Shown piece after piece: positions 1 through 9,400 of a DNA stretch of 64,000 nucleotides; the first letter of the stretch is position 1; every line of letters starts with the position of its first letter. The notes beneath the pieces are model-generated. The model ran no database searches, was not told where the DNA came from, and saw only the letters and a list, made by a program, of their open reading frames with translations. Position numbers and translations under genes: made by a program. Origin of the DNA: Couchioplanes azureus. Lineage in GTDB: Bacteria; Actinomycetota; Actinomycetes; Mycobacteriales; Micromonosporaceae. The stretch covers positions 483,924-547,923 of the forward strand of contig NZ_BMQY01000004.1 in NCBI RefSeq assembly GCF_014648355.1. Direction: 5' to 3'.

Positions 1-1532
1 ACTACGACTTCCCCGAGGCGGCCACGTACATCGCGGGCTTCTTCTCGTCGCAGCTCAATGAGCTCGTGGACCGCAACGTCATGACCATCGACGCGTACGA
101 CTGGAAGCACCGCACCGGGGCCACCCCTGCGGACGAGCCGACCGACGACCTGTGCACCAGCCGCCCGGCCCGGCCCCGGATGTACGAGGGCACGTTCGCG
201 CACGAGTGGCAGCACCTGCTGCAGTACTACACCGATCCGGGCGAGGACCTCTGGGTGAACGAGGGCCTGTCCGACTACGCCCAGAGCCTGGTGGGCTACG
301 CCGACACCACCGCCACCGTGTACCACCGCGGCGCGGACAGCCATCTGGTGTGCTTCCAGGGCTTCGCCGTCGTGCGGACTCCCTTCAACGCCAACCCGCG
401 GGAGTGCGGCGGGGCGCAGGGCTCGCTGAACCTGTGGGACGAGGGCAAGCCCGATGAGGTGCTGTCCGACTACGGCCACGCGTACCAGTTCATGGTCTAT
501 CTTCGCGACCGGTTCGGCCCGGCGGTGCTGTCGCGGCTGCACCGCGACCGCGCGCACCAGGGGCTGGCCGCGGTGCAGGAGGCGCTCGGCCCGGGCGTAC
601 GGCTGCACGCCGTCCTGCACGACTTCCAGACGATGACGCTGGTCGACAAGGTCGTCGGCGACGGGACCATGACCGGCGTGCCCCGCGAGCGGGTCAGCGT
701 GCCCGGGCTGCGGTCCACGGTCAACCTGGCCAACCCCGCCTCGTACGAGCGCCCGGGCGCCGCCCCCAACGGCGCGGACTACGTACGGTTGCGCGATGCC
801 GCCGGGCGGTCGCTGACCGGAGCGGCGTTGCGGTCCGTACGGTTCCGCGGCGCCCGCACCCTGCCCCCGCTTCCGCTGACCTGGCAGGTCCGTGACGGCG
901 CCCTGTTCTCGGGCGACGCCAGCAACACCGACGCGTCCGCGGTCGTGTCGGTGCGGGTGCCCGAGGGCCGGCCCGCCCTGACGCTGCGCGCCCGCTACGG
1001 CGCCGAGGAAGGCTACGACTACGGGTACGTGACCGTGTCGACCGACGGCGGGCGCACGTACCGGGCGATCCCCGGCGACCGGACCGTCCGCGGCCCGCTC
1101 GGTCCCGGCGTGACCGGGCACACCGACGGTTTCGTGCCGCACCGCTACGACCTTTCCGCGTACGCCGGCACGACCGTCCTCCTCGGTCTGCGCTACGTCA
1201 GCGACGGCGCGGTGAACGAGGGCGGCTGGTACGTCGACGACCTGGCCGTGGAATCGCACCGGATCAGCGACGGTTCGAGCCTGCGCGGGTTCCGGTCGCC
1301 GTCGCAGATCCTGCCGGTGGCGGTGCACGCGTGGCACGTCCGGCTGATCGGCCTCGACGACGCGGGGCGGCGGGCGCGGCAGGTGCCGGTGGAGCGGTTC
1401 GCGGCGCTGCGGTCGTATCCGAAGGTGGTCGCGGTGGTGGCGTACGACGAGCCGACCGGGGAGCTCGCGCAGTACGCCCCGTACACCTTGACGGTGAACG
1501 GGGTTTCTCAGCCCGGCGGCAGCACTCCGTAG
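1..1532 (+). CDS. Secreted zinc metallopeptidase, immune inhibitor A (M6)/M30-like, N-terminus outside window
   Basis: The frame is open from base 3, so the start lies upstream; about 509 residues are visible. The zinc motif HEWQH is encoded at 201-215, and the sequence WVNEGLSDYAQ about 15 residues on supplies the likely third ligand (Glu of NEG). This HExxH...NEGxxD layout is that of zincins of the immune inhibitor A (M6) or hyicolysin (M30) type. The C-terminal half is beta-rich, with GYDYGYVTVSTDGG and GGWYVDDLAV blocks typical of the MAM/jelly-roll-like region of M6 proteins. The protein is probably exported, although its signal peptide cannot be seen. Its last 25 bases overlap the 3' end of the convergent cyclase gene. 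The family assignment between M6 and M30 is uncertain; that it is a zincin is fairly sure. Confidence 0.85.
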   Translation, partial: YDFPEAATYIAGFFSSQLNELVDRNVMTIDAYDWKHRTGATPADEPTDDLCTSRPARPRMYEGTFAHEWQHLLQYYTDPGEDLWVNEGLSDYAQSLVGYADTTATVYHRGADSHLVCFQGFAVVRTPFNANPRECGGAQGSLNLWDEGKPDEVLSDYGHAYQFMVYLRDRFGPAVLSRLHRDRAHQGLAAVQEALGPGVRLHAVLHDFQTMTLVDKVVGDGTMTGVPRERVSVPGLRSTVNLANPASYERPGAAPNGADYVRLRDAAGRSLTGAALRSVRFRGARTLPPLPLTWQVRDGALFSGDASNTDASAVVSVRVPEGRPALTLRARYGAEEGYDYGYVTVSTDGGRTYRAIPGDRTVRGPLGPGVTGHTDGFVPHRYDLSAYAGTTVLLGLRYVSDGAVNEGGWYVDDLAVESHRISDGSSLRGFRSPSQILPVAVHAWHVRLIGLDDAGRRARQVPVERFAALRSYPKVVAVVAYDEPTGELAQYAPYTLTVNGVSQPGGSTP

Positions 1533-2215
1533 ATCAGGGCGGGCGAGCCGGCGCCGCCCCGGACGATCTGGCCGCCGCACAGCAGGAATGCCCCGGTCGC
1601 CGGCAGCGCGGCCAGGTTGGCCAGGACCTCGACGCTGATCCGGTGCTCGCGGTGGACCAGCCGGGAGACCGCGTACGTCGGATCGGCGCCGCGGTCGGGC
1701 CCGAAGGTGTCGGTGCCGGTGCCGCCGCGCCGGCCGAGGCGCCCGGTGCCGATCAGCCACCGGACCGCGTCCTCGCCGAAGCCGGGCTGGTGCATGACGC
1801 CGTCGCGGTCGTAGCCGTAGTAGGCGTCCGTTCCCCATTTCGCGTCCCAGCCGGTCCAGAGCACGACGACCGACTCCGGCGGGATGGGGCCGTGGTGGCG
1901 TTCCCAGGCGAGCAGGTCGGCCCGCGAGAGCGCGTAGTCCGGGTCGGCGGCGCACCGCTCGCGGACGTCGATCTTGACCGCGGGCCGGAAGAGGTCGTCC
2001 ACGTCGAGGTCGTCGGCGAGCGCGGCGCCGTCGGTGAAGTGCCCGGGCGCGCTCCAGTGCGTGCCGGTGTGCTCGCCCTGCCGCAGGCGGTGCAGGCGGA
2101 AACCGTGCTCGGCGATGGTCGCGACGGGCTCCATCTCGAAGGCGGGATCGCCGGGATAGAGGCAGGTCGTCGCGGGGTCGGCGACGTGCGACAGGTTGAC
2201 GAGATCGAGCCGCAT
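1508..2215 (-). CDS. Cyclase family protein (kynurenine formamidase-like fold)
   Basis: The 235-residue protein belongs to the metal-dependent cyclase/arylformamidase family (KynB, polyketide cyclase-like). It opens with the usual LVNLSH block and carries HTGTHWSAPGHF near residue 50, matching the family signature HxGTHxDxPxH. It ends with a VHREHRISVEVLANLAALP stretch, where the family normally has a conserved Glu-Asn-Leu segment. The metal-ligand Asp of the signature is Ser here (codon AGC at about 2066), so either the metal site is altered or this is a subclade with a different ligand. It is transcribed divergently from the merR gene, with a 72-bp shared intergenic region, and could share its control. 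The substrate is unknown. Confidence 0.88.
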   Translation of the reverse strand: MRLDLVNLSHVADPATTCLYPGDPAFEMEPVATIAEHGFRLHRLRQGEHTGTHWSAPGHFTDGAALADDLDVDDLFRPAVKIDVRERCAADPDYALSRADLLAWERHHGPIPPESVVVLWTGWDAKWGTDAYYGYDRDGVMHQPGFGEDAVRWLIGTGRLGRRGGTGTDTFGPDRGADPTYAVSRLVHREHRISVEVLANLAALPATGAFLLCGGQIVRGGAGSPALIYGVLPPG

Positions 2216-2251
2216 CCGGCCAGTCTGCCGGTCGCGGCCCCGACCCGCACG

Positions 2252-2280
2252 TTGACACTGTCACATTGACAGTGTCAGGA
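2252..2280 (+). promoter_or_regulatory. Nested palindromic operator overlapping TTGACA elements, upstream of merR
   Basis: TGACACTGTCA (2253-2263) and TGACAGTGTCA (2267-2277) are each palindromes around one central base. They are also reverse complements of each other across a 3-bp spacer (CAT). Both include a TTGACA-like hexamer, and the second ends in AGGA, the ribosome-binding site of the GTG start at 2288. MerR-type dimers bind such dyads, so autoregulation of the MerR-VWA operon is the simplest reading, possibly with effects on the divergent cyclase gene. Confidence 0.7.
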
Positions 2281-2287
2281 TGTCGGC

Positions 2288-3046
2288 GTGTGGACGATGG
2301 ACGAGCTCGTCGAACAGGTACGCCGGGCACTCGCGGCGGAATATCCCGGCGCCCCCAACGGCCGGGTCCGCGACGTGCCCGACCGGCGCGCCATCCGGTG
2401 GTACACGACGACCGGACTCGTCGACCGCCCGTCCGGCATGCGCGGCCGCATCGCCCTCTACGGCCCGCGGCACCTGCTGCAACTGGTCGCGCTCAAGCGG
2501 CGCCAGGCGCAGGGGCACTCGCTGGCCGCCATCCAGGCGGAGCTCGCCGGCGCGACCGACGCCGAGCTCGCGGCCGTGGCGCGGCTGCCGCTGGTCCCCC
2601 CGCCGCCGGCCCCGCTCGCGCCGGCCCGTCCCCGCTTTTGGGCGACGCCGCCGGCTCCCCCGGCACCTCCGGCTCCGCCGCCCCCGGCCGCCGTCGCGGT
2701 GCAGGAGGTCGGTGGCGTCGCGCTGGGCGGCGGCGCCATCCTGATCCTTCCGGTACGCCCCCAGAGCGCCGACCACCCCGCCATCGCCGCCGCCGCCGCG
2801 CCCCTGCTGGACCTGCTCGCCACCCGTGGCCTGCTCGCCGGCTCCCCCACCGACCCGCACACCCCCGCCGACCCGCGCGCCTGCGACGAGCGGCACACGG
2901 ACCGTCCTCGGCACACCGTCTCTCCGCAGCACACCGTCTCTCCGCAGCTCACCGACTTTCCGCAGCACGCCGACTTTCCGCAGCACACCGGCGACGAGCA
3001 GCATGCCGACGGTGAGCAGCACACCGATGATGGGAGCCCGTCATGA
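2288..3046 (+). CDS. MerR-family transcriptional regulator with repeat-rich C-terminal tail
   Basis: The N-terminal ~85 residues form a MerR-like winged helix domain: MDELV at the start, then RRAIRWYTTTGLVDRP (the MerR 'I-R-Y-Y-x-x-x-G-L' recognition segment) and LLQLVALKRRQAQGHSLAAIQ. The effector region is not a known sensor. It is Pro/Ala-rich and ends in hexapeptide-type repeats (HTVSPQ and variants). GTG 2288 is chosen because AGGA lies 7 bases upstream; ATG 2297 is an alternative. The stop overlaps the next start (ATGA), so translation is coupled to the VWA protein. MerR genes paired with VIT/VWA genes are a recurrent actinobacterial arrangement. The likely targets are its own operon via the dyad at 2253-2277. 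Confidence 0.85.
   Translation: MWTMDELVEQVRRALAAEYPGAPNGRVRDVPDRRAIRWYTTTGLVDRPSGMRGRIALYGPRHLLQLVALKRRQAQGHSLAAIQAELAGATDAELAAVARLPLVPPPPAPLAPARPRFWATPPAPPAPPAPPPPAAVAVQEVGGVALGGGAILILPVRPQSADHPAIAAAAAPLLDLLATRGLLAGSPTDPHTPADPRACDERHTDRPRHTVSPQHTVSPQLTDFPQHADFPQHTGDEQHADGEQHTDDGSPS
2912..3037 (+). repeat. Seven degenerate 18-bp tandem repeats inside the merR 3' end
   Basis: Units of 18 bp beginning CACACCGTCTCTCCGCAG (2912-2929, repeated exactly at 2930-2947) decay over five further units. The repeat stays in frame and encodes a His/Gln-rich tail of six-residue units. Confidence 0.85.
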
Positions 3047-5679
3047 CCCTGTCCGTCACGCCGATGGAGCCGGCGGAGCTCGGCCGCATCCGCGTCCTGC
3101 CCGGCGCCGGCCTCGGCGCTCTGCGCACCGACCGGGGCAACCTCCCCCTGGACCGGCTCGACGTCCAGACCCGGATCAGCGGGCTCGTCGCCCGGACCAC
3201 CGTCACCACCGAGTTCGTCAACGCCTACGACACCGCACTGGAGGCCACGTACGTCTTCCCGCTGCCCGACCGCGCCGCCGTCACCGGCATGACGATGACG
3301 GCCGACGGGCGCACCGTCGAGGCCGAGCTGCAGGAGCGCGGCGCGGCGCGCGAGGCGTACGACCGGGCCGTCGAGGCCGGCCGGCGGGCGTCCATCGCCG
3401 AGGAGGAACGTCCCGACGTCTTCACCATGCGGGTCGGCAACATCGTGCCCGGCGAGCGGGTCGTCGTCGAGCTCGCCCTGGTCGGCCCCCTGCCGTGGGA
3501 GGACGGCGCGGCGACGTTCCGGTTCCCGCTCGTCGTGGCGCCCCGCTACGTGCCCGGCGTCCCGCTGCCCGGCACGCCGGTCGGCGACGGCCAGGCCCGC
3601 GACACCGACGCCGTGCCGGACGCCTCGCGGATCACTCCCCCGGTGCTGCTCCCCGGCTTCCCCAACCCGCTGCGCCTGTCGATCGGCGTCGACATCGACA
3701 CCGCCGGGCTGCCCCTGGACGAGGTGCGGTCCAGCCTGCACACGGTCACCACGGCCGGCACCCGGTTCGAGATCGCCCCCGGCGAGCGGGCGGACCGCGA
3801 CTTCGTCCTGCGGCTGCCGTACGCCGGCGACGGCTCCGGCGCGGTGTGCGTGCCGGACCCGGCCGCGGACGAGCCGGGCGGTACGTACCAGCTCGTGGTG
3901 CTGCCACCGGCCGCCGCCGACGCCCCGGCCGGGCCCAAGGACGTCGTCCTGCTGCTCGACCGCTCGGGCAGCATGCGCGGCTGGAAGATGGTCGCCGCCC
4001 GGCGCGCCGCCGCCCGGGTGGTGGACACGCTCACGGCCGCCGACCGGTTCGCGGTCCTGACCTTCGACCACCAGATCGACTACCCGCAGGACCTCGGCGG
4101 CGAACTGGCGGAGGCGACCGACCGGCACCGCTTCCGCGCGGTCGAGCACCTCGCCCGCGCCGACGCCCGCGGCGGCACCGAACTCCTCGCCCCCCTGCGC
4201 GAAGGCCTCTCCCTGCTCGCCACGCCGGCCGGGCCCCGCACGGCCGGGTCCGACAGAGCCGCGCCCGCGAATTCCGAGCGGTCCCCGGCGGCCGGGGCCG
4301 AGCAGACCCCGGCCGCCGGATCGGAGCAGACCCCGGCCGCCGGATCGGAGCAGCCCGCGGCCGCCGGCTCGCAAGGGTCGGCAGCGGCCGGGCGCGATCG
4401 GGTGCTGGTGCTGGTCACCGACGGCCAGGTGGGCAACGAGGACCAGATCCTCGCCGAGGTCAGCGCGCTCGTCGGCACGACCCGGGTGCACACCGTCGGC
4501 ATCGACCGGACGGTGAACGCGGGCTTCCTCGGCCGCCTGGCCACCCTCGGCGCCGGGCGCTGCGAACTGGTCGAGAGCGAGGACCGGCTGGACGAGGCGA
4601 TGGAGCGGATCCACCGCCGGATCGGCGCCCCGGTGGCCACCGACGTGACCGTGACCGGCGTCGACCCCGTCCGGCCGCAATCGATCTTCCCGGGGGTGCC
4701 GCTGGTCCTCTTCGGCCGGTACTCCGGCGCCGCCCCGGGCTCGCTGACCGTCCATGGCCGCACCCGCGACGACGAGACCTTCACCGTCGAGGTCCCGGCC
4801 GACCTGCGGGACGAGCCGGCGGTCACCGCCCAGTGGGCGCGCGCCCGGCTGCGGGAGCTGGAGGACCGCTACGCCGCCGGCGAGAACGGCCTGGAGAAGG
4901 AGATCGTAGGGACATCGCTGCGGTACGGGGTGCTGTGCCGGTTCACGGCGTTCGTCGCGGTGGACAGCCGGGTGGTCCACGAGGGCGGCGAGCGGCGCCG
5001 GGTCACCCAGCCGGTGGAGGCGCCGTCGGGATGGGAGATGGCCGACCAGGCGGCACCGTTCCTGATCGCCGGAGCCGCCGCCCCGATGTCGCTCGCGGCC
5101 CCCGCGCCCGGCGGCCCCGCGCCCGGCAGCCCCGCGCCCGGCAGCCCCGCGCCCGGCAGCCCCGCGCCCGGCGGATTTCCTCCCGGCCCGCCCGCGCCCG
5201 GCATGCCCGCGCCGTCCATGCCACCGGCGCCGCCCGCACCCGGCATGCCGCCACCCCCGCCGCCGGCGGCGCCCGGCGGTCCGCGGTTCGCGCCCGCCCG
5301 GGCCGGGTTCGCGCGGGGACCGCAGCCGTTCGCGGCCCTGCCGTCGGCGGTCATGGCGCGCGGCCGGGGAAAGACGGCGGCGAGCGCCTCGGGCGTGACC
5401 CTCGAAAGCCTGGCGGAGATCGTCGCGGTCGAGGCGACGAGGTTGCGCCAGGCGCAGGACCGGCCCGCGGCGCAACGGCGTGACCTGCTGGCCGACCTGG
5501 GCAGCCGGCTCGCCGCCGTGCTGGAGGGCATGACCGGGCCGGAGGTCGCCGCGCTGCGCGAGCTGGTCGAACGGCTGCGTGCGCCGGGCGACCTGGCCGC
5601 GGACTGGGCCTACGCCCGCGAGGTCCTGGACGGCTTCACCCCGGCCGGCCGGGGGCACAAGGCGTTCTGGAGACGCTGA
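3043..5679 (+). CDS. VIT and von Willebrand factor A domain protein
   Basis: The 878-residue protein has an N-terminal VIT domain (about residues 15-150, with FVNAYDTALEATYVFPLPD and the A-Y-D-R-A segment). A VWA domain from about residue 300 keeps a full MIDAS: DRSGSM (about 306), GGTE (about 378) and TDG (about 458). Between GGTE and TDG, residues ~398-450 form an Ala/Glu/Gln/Pro low-complexity insert containing 24-bp repeats. The C-terminus has a Pro-Gly-Ser/Met linker (residues ~685-745) followed by a helical tail. There is no signal peptide, so it is probably cytoplasmic. VIT-VWA proteins (inter-alpha-trypsin inhibitor heavy-chain-like) bind protein partners through a metal-dependent site; the actinobacterial role is unknown. 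It is translationally coupled to the upstream MerR. Confidence 0.92.
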   Translation: MTLSVTPMEPAELGRIRVLPGAGLGALRTDRGNLPLDRLDVQTRISGLVARTTVTTEFVNAYDTALEATYVFPLPDRAAVTGMTMTADGRTVEAELQERGAAREAYDRAVEAGRRASIAEEERPDVFTMRVGNIVPGERVVVELALVGPLPWEDGAATFRFPLVVAPRYVPGVPLPGTPVGDGQARDTDAVPDASRITPPVLLPGFPNPLRLSIGVDIDTAGLPLDEVRSSLHTVTTAGTRFEIAPGERADRDFVLRLPYAGDGSGAVCVPDPAADEPGGTYQLVVLPPAAADAPAGPKDVVLLLDRSGSMRGWKMVAARRAAARVVDTLTAADRFAVLTFDHQIDYPQDLGGELAEATDRHRFRAVEHLARADARGGTELLAPLREGLSLLATPAGPRTAGSDRAAPANSERSPAAGAEQTPAAGSEQTPAAGSEQPAAAGSQGSAAAGRDRVLVLVTDGQVGNEDQILAEVSALVGTTRVHTVGIDRTVNAGFLGRLATLGAGRCELVESEDRLDEAMERIHRRIGAPVATDVTVTGVDPVRPQSIFPGVPLVLFGRYSGAAPGSLTVHGRTRDDETFTVEVPADLRDEPAVTAQWARARLRELEDRYAAGENGLEKEIVGTSLRYGVLCRFTAFVAVDSRVVHEGGERRRVTQPVEAPSGWEMADQAAPFLIAGAAAPMSLAAPAPGGPAPGSPAPGSPAPGSPAPGGFPPGPPAPGMPAPSMPPAPPAPGMPPPPPPAAPGGPRFAPARAGFARGPQPFAALPSAVMARGRGKTAASASGVTLESLAEIVAVEATRLRQAQDRPAAQRRDLLADLGSRLAAVLEGMTGPEVAALRELVERLRAPGDLAADWAYAREVLDGFTPAGRGHKAFWRR
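4300..4347 (+). repeat. Two exact 24-bp tandem repeats within the VWA gene
   Basis: A 24-bp unit starting GAGCAGACCCCGG at 4300 is repeated exactly at 4324 and followed by a decayed copy. It encodes EQTPAAGS units inserted inside the VWA fold. Confidence 0.8.
5101..5175 (+). repeat. Five 15-bp tandem repeats in the VWA gene linker
   Basis: The unit is CCCGCGCCCGGCAGC with one-base variants in the first and last copies. It encodes a PAPGS/PAPGG proline-rich linker ahead of the C-terminal helical region. Confidence 0.85.
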
Positions 5680-5682
5680 CCC

Positions 5683-6438
5683 TCACCGGGGCGGATCGGC
5701 CGGTGGGAGCGCGAGGTAGGCCGGCCGCAGGAGCTCGGCGAGCGGCCGGCCGCCGTAGCGCAACGCCGGCGGATCGAGCTGGTCGAGCAGCAGGTCGGGA
5801 CGCGTCGGCGGGAGGGGCGGGGCGAGCGCGGGTGGCGTACCCGCGCCCCAGAAGTCGGCCGGGTCGCCGAGACCCGCGTTCCCGGCCTCGGGGGCCGCCG
5901 GGGCCGCGTCCGCCTCGTGGGCCGACGTGCCCCGCAGCTGGCTCAGCCGGACCAGGAGCTCGTCGCGGCCGCGGCCGCGCCAGGCGAAGACGCCGAAGGG
6001 GTCGCTCTCGAACGAGGCGGCGAGGGCGTAACAGGTCGCCGCCAGGTGGGCGCAGGGCATCGGCCACCGCTCGCAGCTGCAGTCCATCGCGACCTCGTCG
6101 AGCGACAGCGGCAGCAAGGTCAGGCCGGCGGCGGAGAAGACCGTGTCGATGTCGTCCGGCATCCGGCCGGCGAGCAGGTCGGCGACGTAGCGGACCTGCG
6201 CGGCCAGGTCGTCCTCGACGCGCGCCCACTCCGCCGCGCCGAAGGCCCGGACCGCGATGCGGGCGCGGAAGGCATGGGCGTCGTCGGGGCCGCGGACCTG
6301 GGCGACGACCAGGCTGCTCGAGATCGTCAGGCTGCGGACGTGCCCGGCGCGGGCGTCGCGGCGGCCGCGGGCGAAGGTCGGCGCCATCCGCAGCGCCTCG
6401 AACATCGCCACGAAGGGCGCGGAGTACCGGTCAGTCAC
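5683..6438 (-). CDS. SWIM zinc finger protein
   Basis: The 251-residue protein carries one SWIM finger, DCSCERWPMPCAHLAA (CxCx6CxH, around residues 120-133). It begins with the common SWIM-protein block in which a helical region and an AGHV...I sequence precede a beta-rich domain. SWIM fingers bind nucleic acid or protein. In actinobacteria such genes regularly follow a SNF2 ATPase gene, as here, where the SNF2 stop lies inside the first codons of this GTG-started gene (8-bp overlap). The two products probably act together on DNA or nucleoprotein. The exact substrate is not known. Confidence 0.92.
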   Translation of the reverse strand: MTDRYSAPFVAMFEALRMAPTFARGRRDARAGHVRSLTISSSLVVAQVRGPDDAHAFRARIAVRAFGAAEWARVEDDLAAQVRYVADLLAGRMPDDIDTVFSAAGLTLLPLSLDEVAMDCSCERWPMPCAHLAATCYALAASFESDPFGVFAWRGRGRDELLVRLSQLRGTSAHEADAAPAAPEAGNAGLGDPADFWGAGTPPALAPPLPPTRPDLLLDQLDPPALRYGGRPLAELLRPAYLALPPADPPR

Positions 6439-9400
6439 CGACGGCCTCCGGATCCAGCCGGGCCAGGTCGCGCAGCTCGTCGGTGGAGAGCGTGGTGAGC
6501 CAGCCCTCGCCGTTGCCGACCACCCGCTCGGCGAGCACGCCCTTGCCGGCGATGAGCCGGTCGATGCGCTCCTCCAGGGTGCCGAGGCACACGAGGGTGT
6601 GCACGTGCACGTCGCGGTGCTGGCCGATGCGGAAGGCTCGGTCGGTCGCCTGCGCCTCCGTGGCCGGGTTCCACCAGCGGTCGACGTGCACGACGTGGTT
6701 GGCGGCGGTGAGGTTGAGGCCGGTGCCGCCGGCCTTCAGCGACAGGACGAAGATCCCCGGCCGCCGGTCCGCCTGGAAGGCCGCGACCATCTCGTCGCGG
6801 GCGCCGCGCGGGGTGCCGCCGTGCAGGTAACGGACCGGCACGCCGAAACGGGCGGCGAGATGCGGCACCAGCATCGCGCCGAAGCGGGTGAACTGGGTGA
6901 AGCACAGGACGCTCTCCCGCTCGCCGAGCGCGGCGTCGAGGATCTGCTCCAGACGTTCCAGCTTGCCCGAGCGCCCGGGCAGCGGCGAGCCGTCGCCGAG
7001 CAGGTGGGCGGGATGGTTGCAGACCTGCTTGAGCTTGGTCATCGCGGCCAGGACGAGACCCTTGCGGCGGGTCTCGGTGGTCTCCTTGAGCCGCAGCAGC
7101 ATGTCGTCGAGCACGGCGCGGTAGAGGGTGGCCTGCTCGGCGGTCAGCCCGCACAGGTGGCGGGTGTGACGCTTGTCGGGCAGGTCGCCGGCGACCGCGG
7201 GATCGGACTTCACGCGGCGCAGCAGGAACGGCCGGGTGGCGTGGCGCAGCCGGGCGGCGGCGTCCTCGTCGGCGTACCGCTCGATCGGCACGGCGTAGCG
7301 GTTGCGGAAGGTGTGCGCGCTGCCCAGCAGGCCGGGGTTGAGGAAGTCGAGGATGGACCACAGCTCGTCGAGGCGGTTCTCGACCGGGGTGCCGGTCAGG
7401 GCGACGCGGTGCCGGGCCGGGAAGCGGCGCACCGCCCGCGCCGCCCCGCCCGCGCTGTTCTTGATGTGCTGCGCCTCGTCCAGCACGACCCGGTCCCACG
7501 CCACGGCGGCGAGCGCGTCGGCGTCGCGGGTCGCGGTCGCGTAGGTGGTCAGCACGACGTCCGCGCCGTCGGCCAGCCGCGCCGGATCCGGCCGGTCGGC
7601 GCCGTGCAGCACCCGCACCCGCAGCGACGGCGCGAACCGGGCGGCCTCGCGCTGCCAGTTGCCGAGCACCGACAGCGGGCAGATCAGCAACGCCGGCCCG
7701 TCGCCGCGGTGCAGCAGCAACGCCAGCAACTGCACGGTCTTGCCCAGGCCCATGTCGTCGGCGAGGCAGGCGCCCAGGCCCAGGCCGTCGAGAAAGGCCA
7801 GCCACGAGAAACCCCGTCTCTGGTACGGCCGCAGCACCGCGGTCAGCCCCCGCGGCGGCTCCCGCAACTCGAGCCGCTCGCCGAGCCGCCCGGACAGCAG
7901 GTCGGCGACCCACCCGCTGCCGCGCACCTCGGTCACCGGCAGCGGCACCTCCTCCGGGGGCAGCAGCCGCACCAGGCGCAGGGCGTCCCCGGCGGTCGTC
8001 GTGCCGCCGCCGCGCCGCAGGAACTCCAGGCCCGCCCGCAGCCGCTCGGGGTCGAGGTAGACCCAGCGGCCCCGCATCCGGACCAGCGGCACCTTGACCC
8101 GGGCCAGGTCGGCGAGCTCGGTCTCGGTGAGCACCCGGCCACCGAGCGACAGCCCCCAGTCGTACCCGACGATCGTGGCGAGATCGGCGGCCTCGTCGCG
8201 CAGCACCGGCGCGGCGGCCGGCGCGCTGCGCACCTCGAGGGCCAGCCCCAGGCGTTGCGGCTCCCGCCACCAGGCGGGCAGCAGCACGCCGAACCCGGCC
8301 TGCTCGAGCAGCGCGGCGTGCCCGAGGAAGCGGTGGGCGCCCGCGGTGTCGAGAACCAGCTCGGCGGGGCGGGGCAGGCGCAACGCGGCGTCGAGCTCGC
8401 CGCACCACCGCGCGGCCCGCCCGAGCCCGGCGATGAGCCGCTCCTGGGGCCGGTGCGTCCACCGCCGCAGCGGAGCGGCGGCATCACGCCACACGTCGGC
8501 GGCGGGAACGAGAAGGCTGGGCTCGTCGACCGGCTGCAGCAGGAACTCCAGCAACCACGCACCGCCGCCGTCGACGCCGTCCGCCACGGAAGCGGCACCG
8601 GCATCCGAAGCGGCACCGGCATCCGAAGCGGCACCGGCATCCGAAGCGGCACCGGCATCCGAAGCGGCACCGGCATCCGAAGCGGCAGCGGCATCCGAAG
8701 CGGCGATGGCATCCGAAGCGGCGATGGCGTCGCAAGCCGCGAGCGCTGCCGGAGCCGTAGAGCCGCCCGGAGCGGCAGCGGCATTCGCAGCGACAGTGGC
8801 ATTCGCAGCGGTGTGGGCATTCGGAGCGGAGGCAGCGTGGAAAGCGGAGGTGGCGTCGGGCTCGTCGGGGTCGGGCTCGTCGAGGGCGCTGAGCCGGAAC
8901 ACGACCCGGACGGCGGCGCCGCTGCTCGCCTCGGCGTGCCAGGCGTCCAGCGCGTCGGCGACGGCGTCGAGGTCGCCGGGCGGGGCCTCGACGACGGGGT
9001 CGCCGTCCGCGGTGAGGGCGGCCAGCCAGGGCGCGCCGGCCAGGGTGACGCGGGACTCGGCCAGCCGGGTGCGGACCAGGCCGTCGACCAGGCGTTCCAG
9101 GGCCGCGTGCAGCGCGTCGGCGGCGGGCAGGCCGGCGACGTCGCCGGGGCGGGCGCGCTCGGCGCGGCAGGCCGCGGGCATGACCCGGATCAGCTCGGCA
9201 TGCCGCGCGGCGTCCGGCCCGGTGAGCACCGGCCGCCAGAGAGTCCGGGCCCGGGGACCCGCGGGTCGCACCGCGGGCAGCACGCGCCCGCGCGCGACCA
9301 GGTCGGCGGCGAAGGCGCAGACCTCGGCGAGGTAGGTCACCGACGGCGCGGCCCGGGCGCCCAGCTCGTCGGCCAGCTCGCCGGTCACGAACGGCACGGC

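Noticed and set aside
2458..5658. Very long open frame on the minus strand opposite the merR and VWA genes
   Set aside because: It mirrors the high GC3 of the plus-strand genes, has low-complexity Arg/Gly/Ala translation and no motif; the plus strand has VIT-VWA and MerR domains.
8589..8732. Possible CRISPR-like array
   Set aside because: Units are directly adjacent with no spacers and stay in frame of the SNF2 gene; this is a coding minisatellite.
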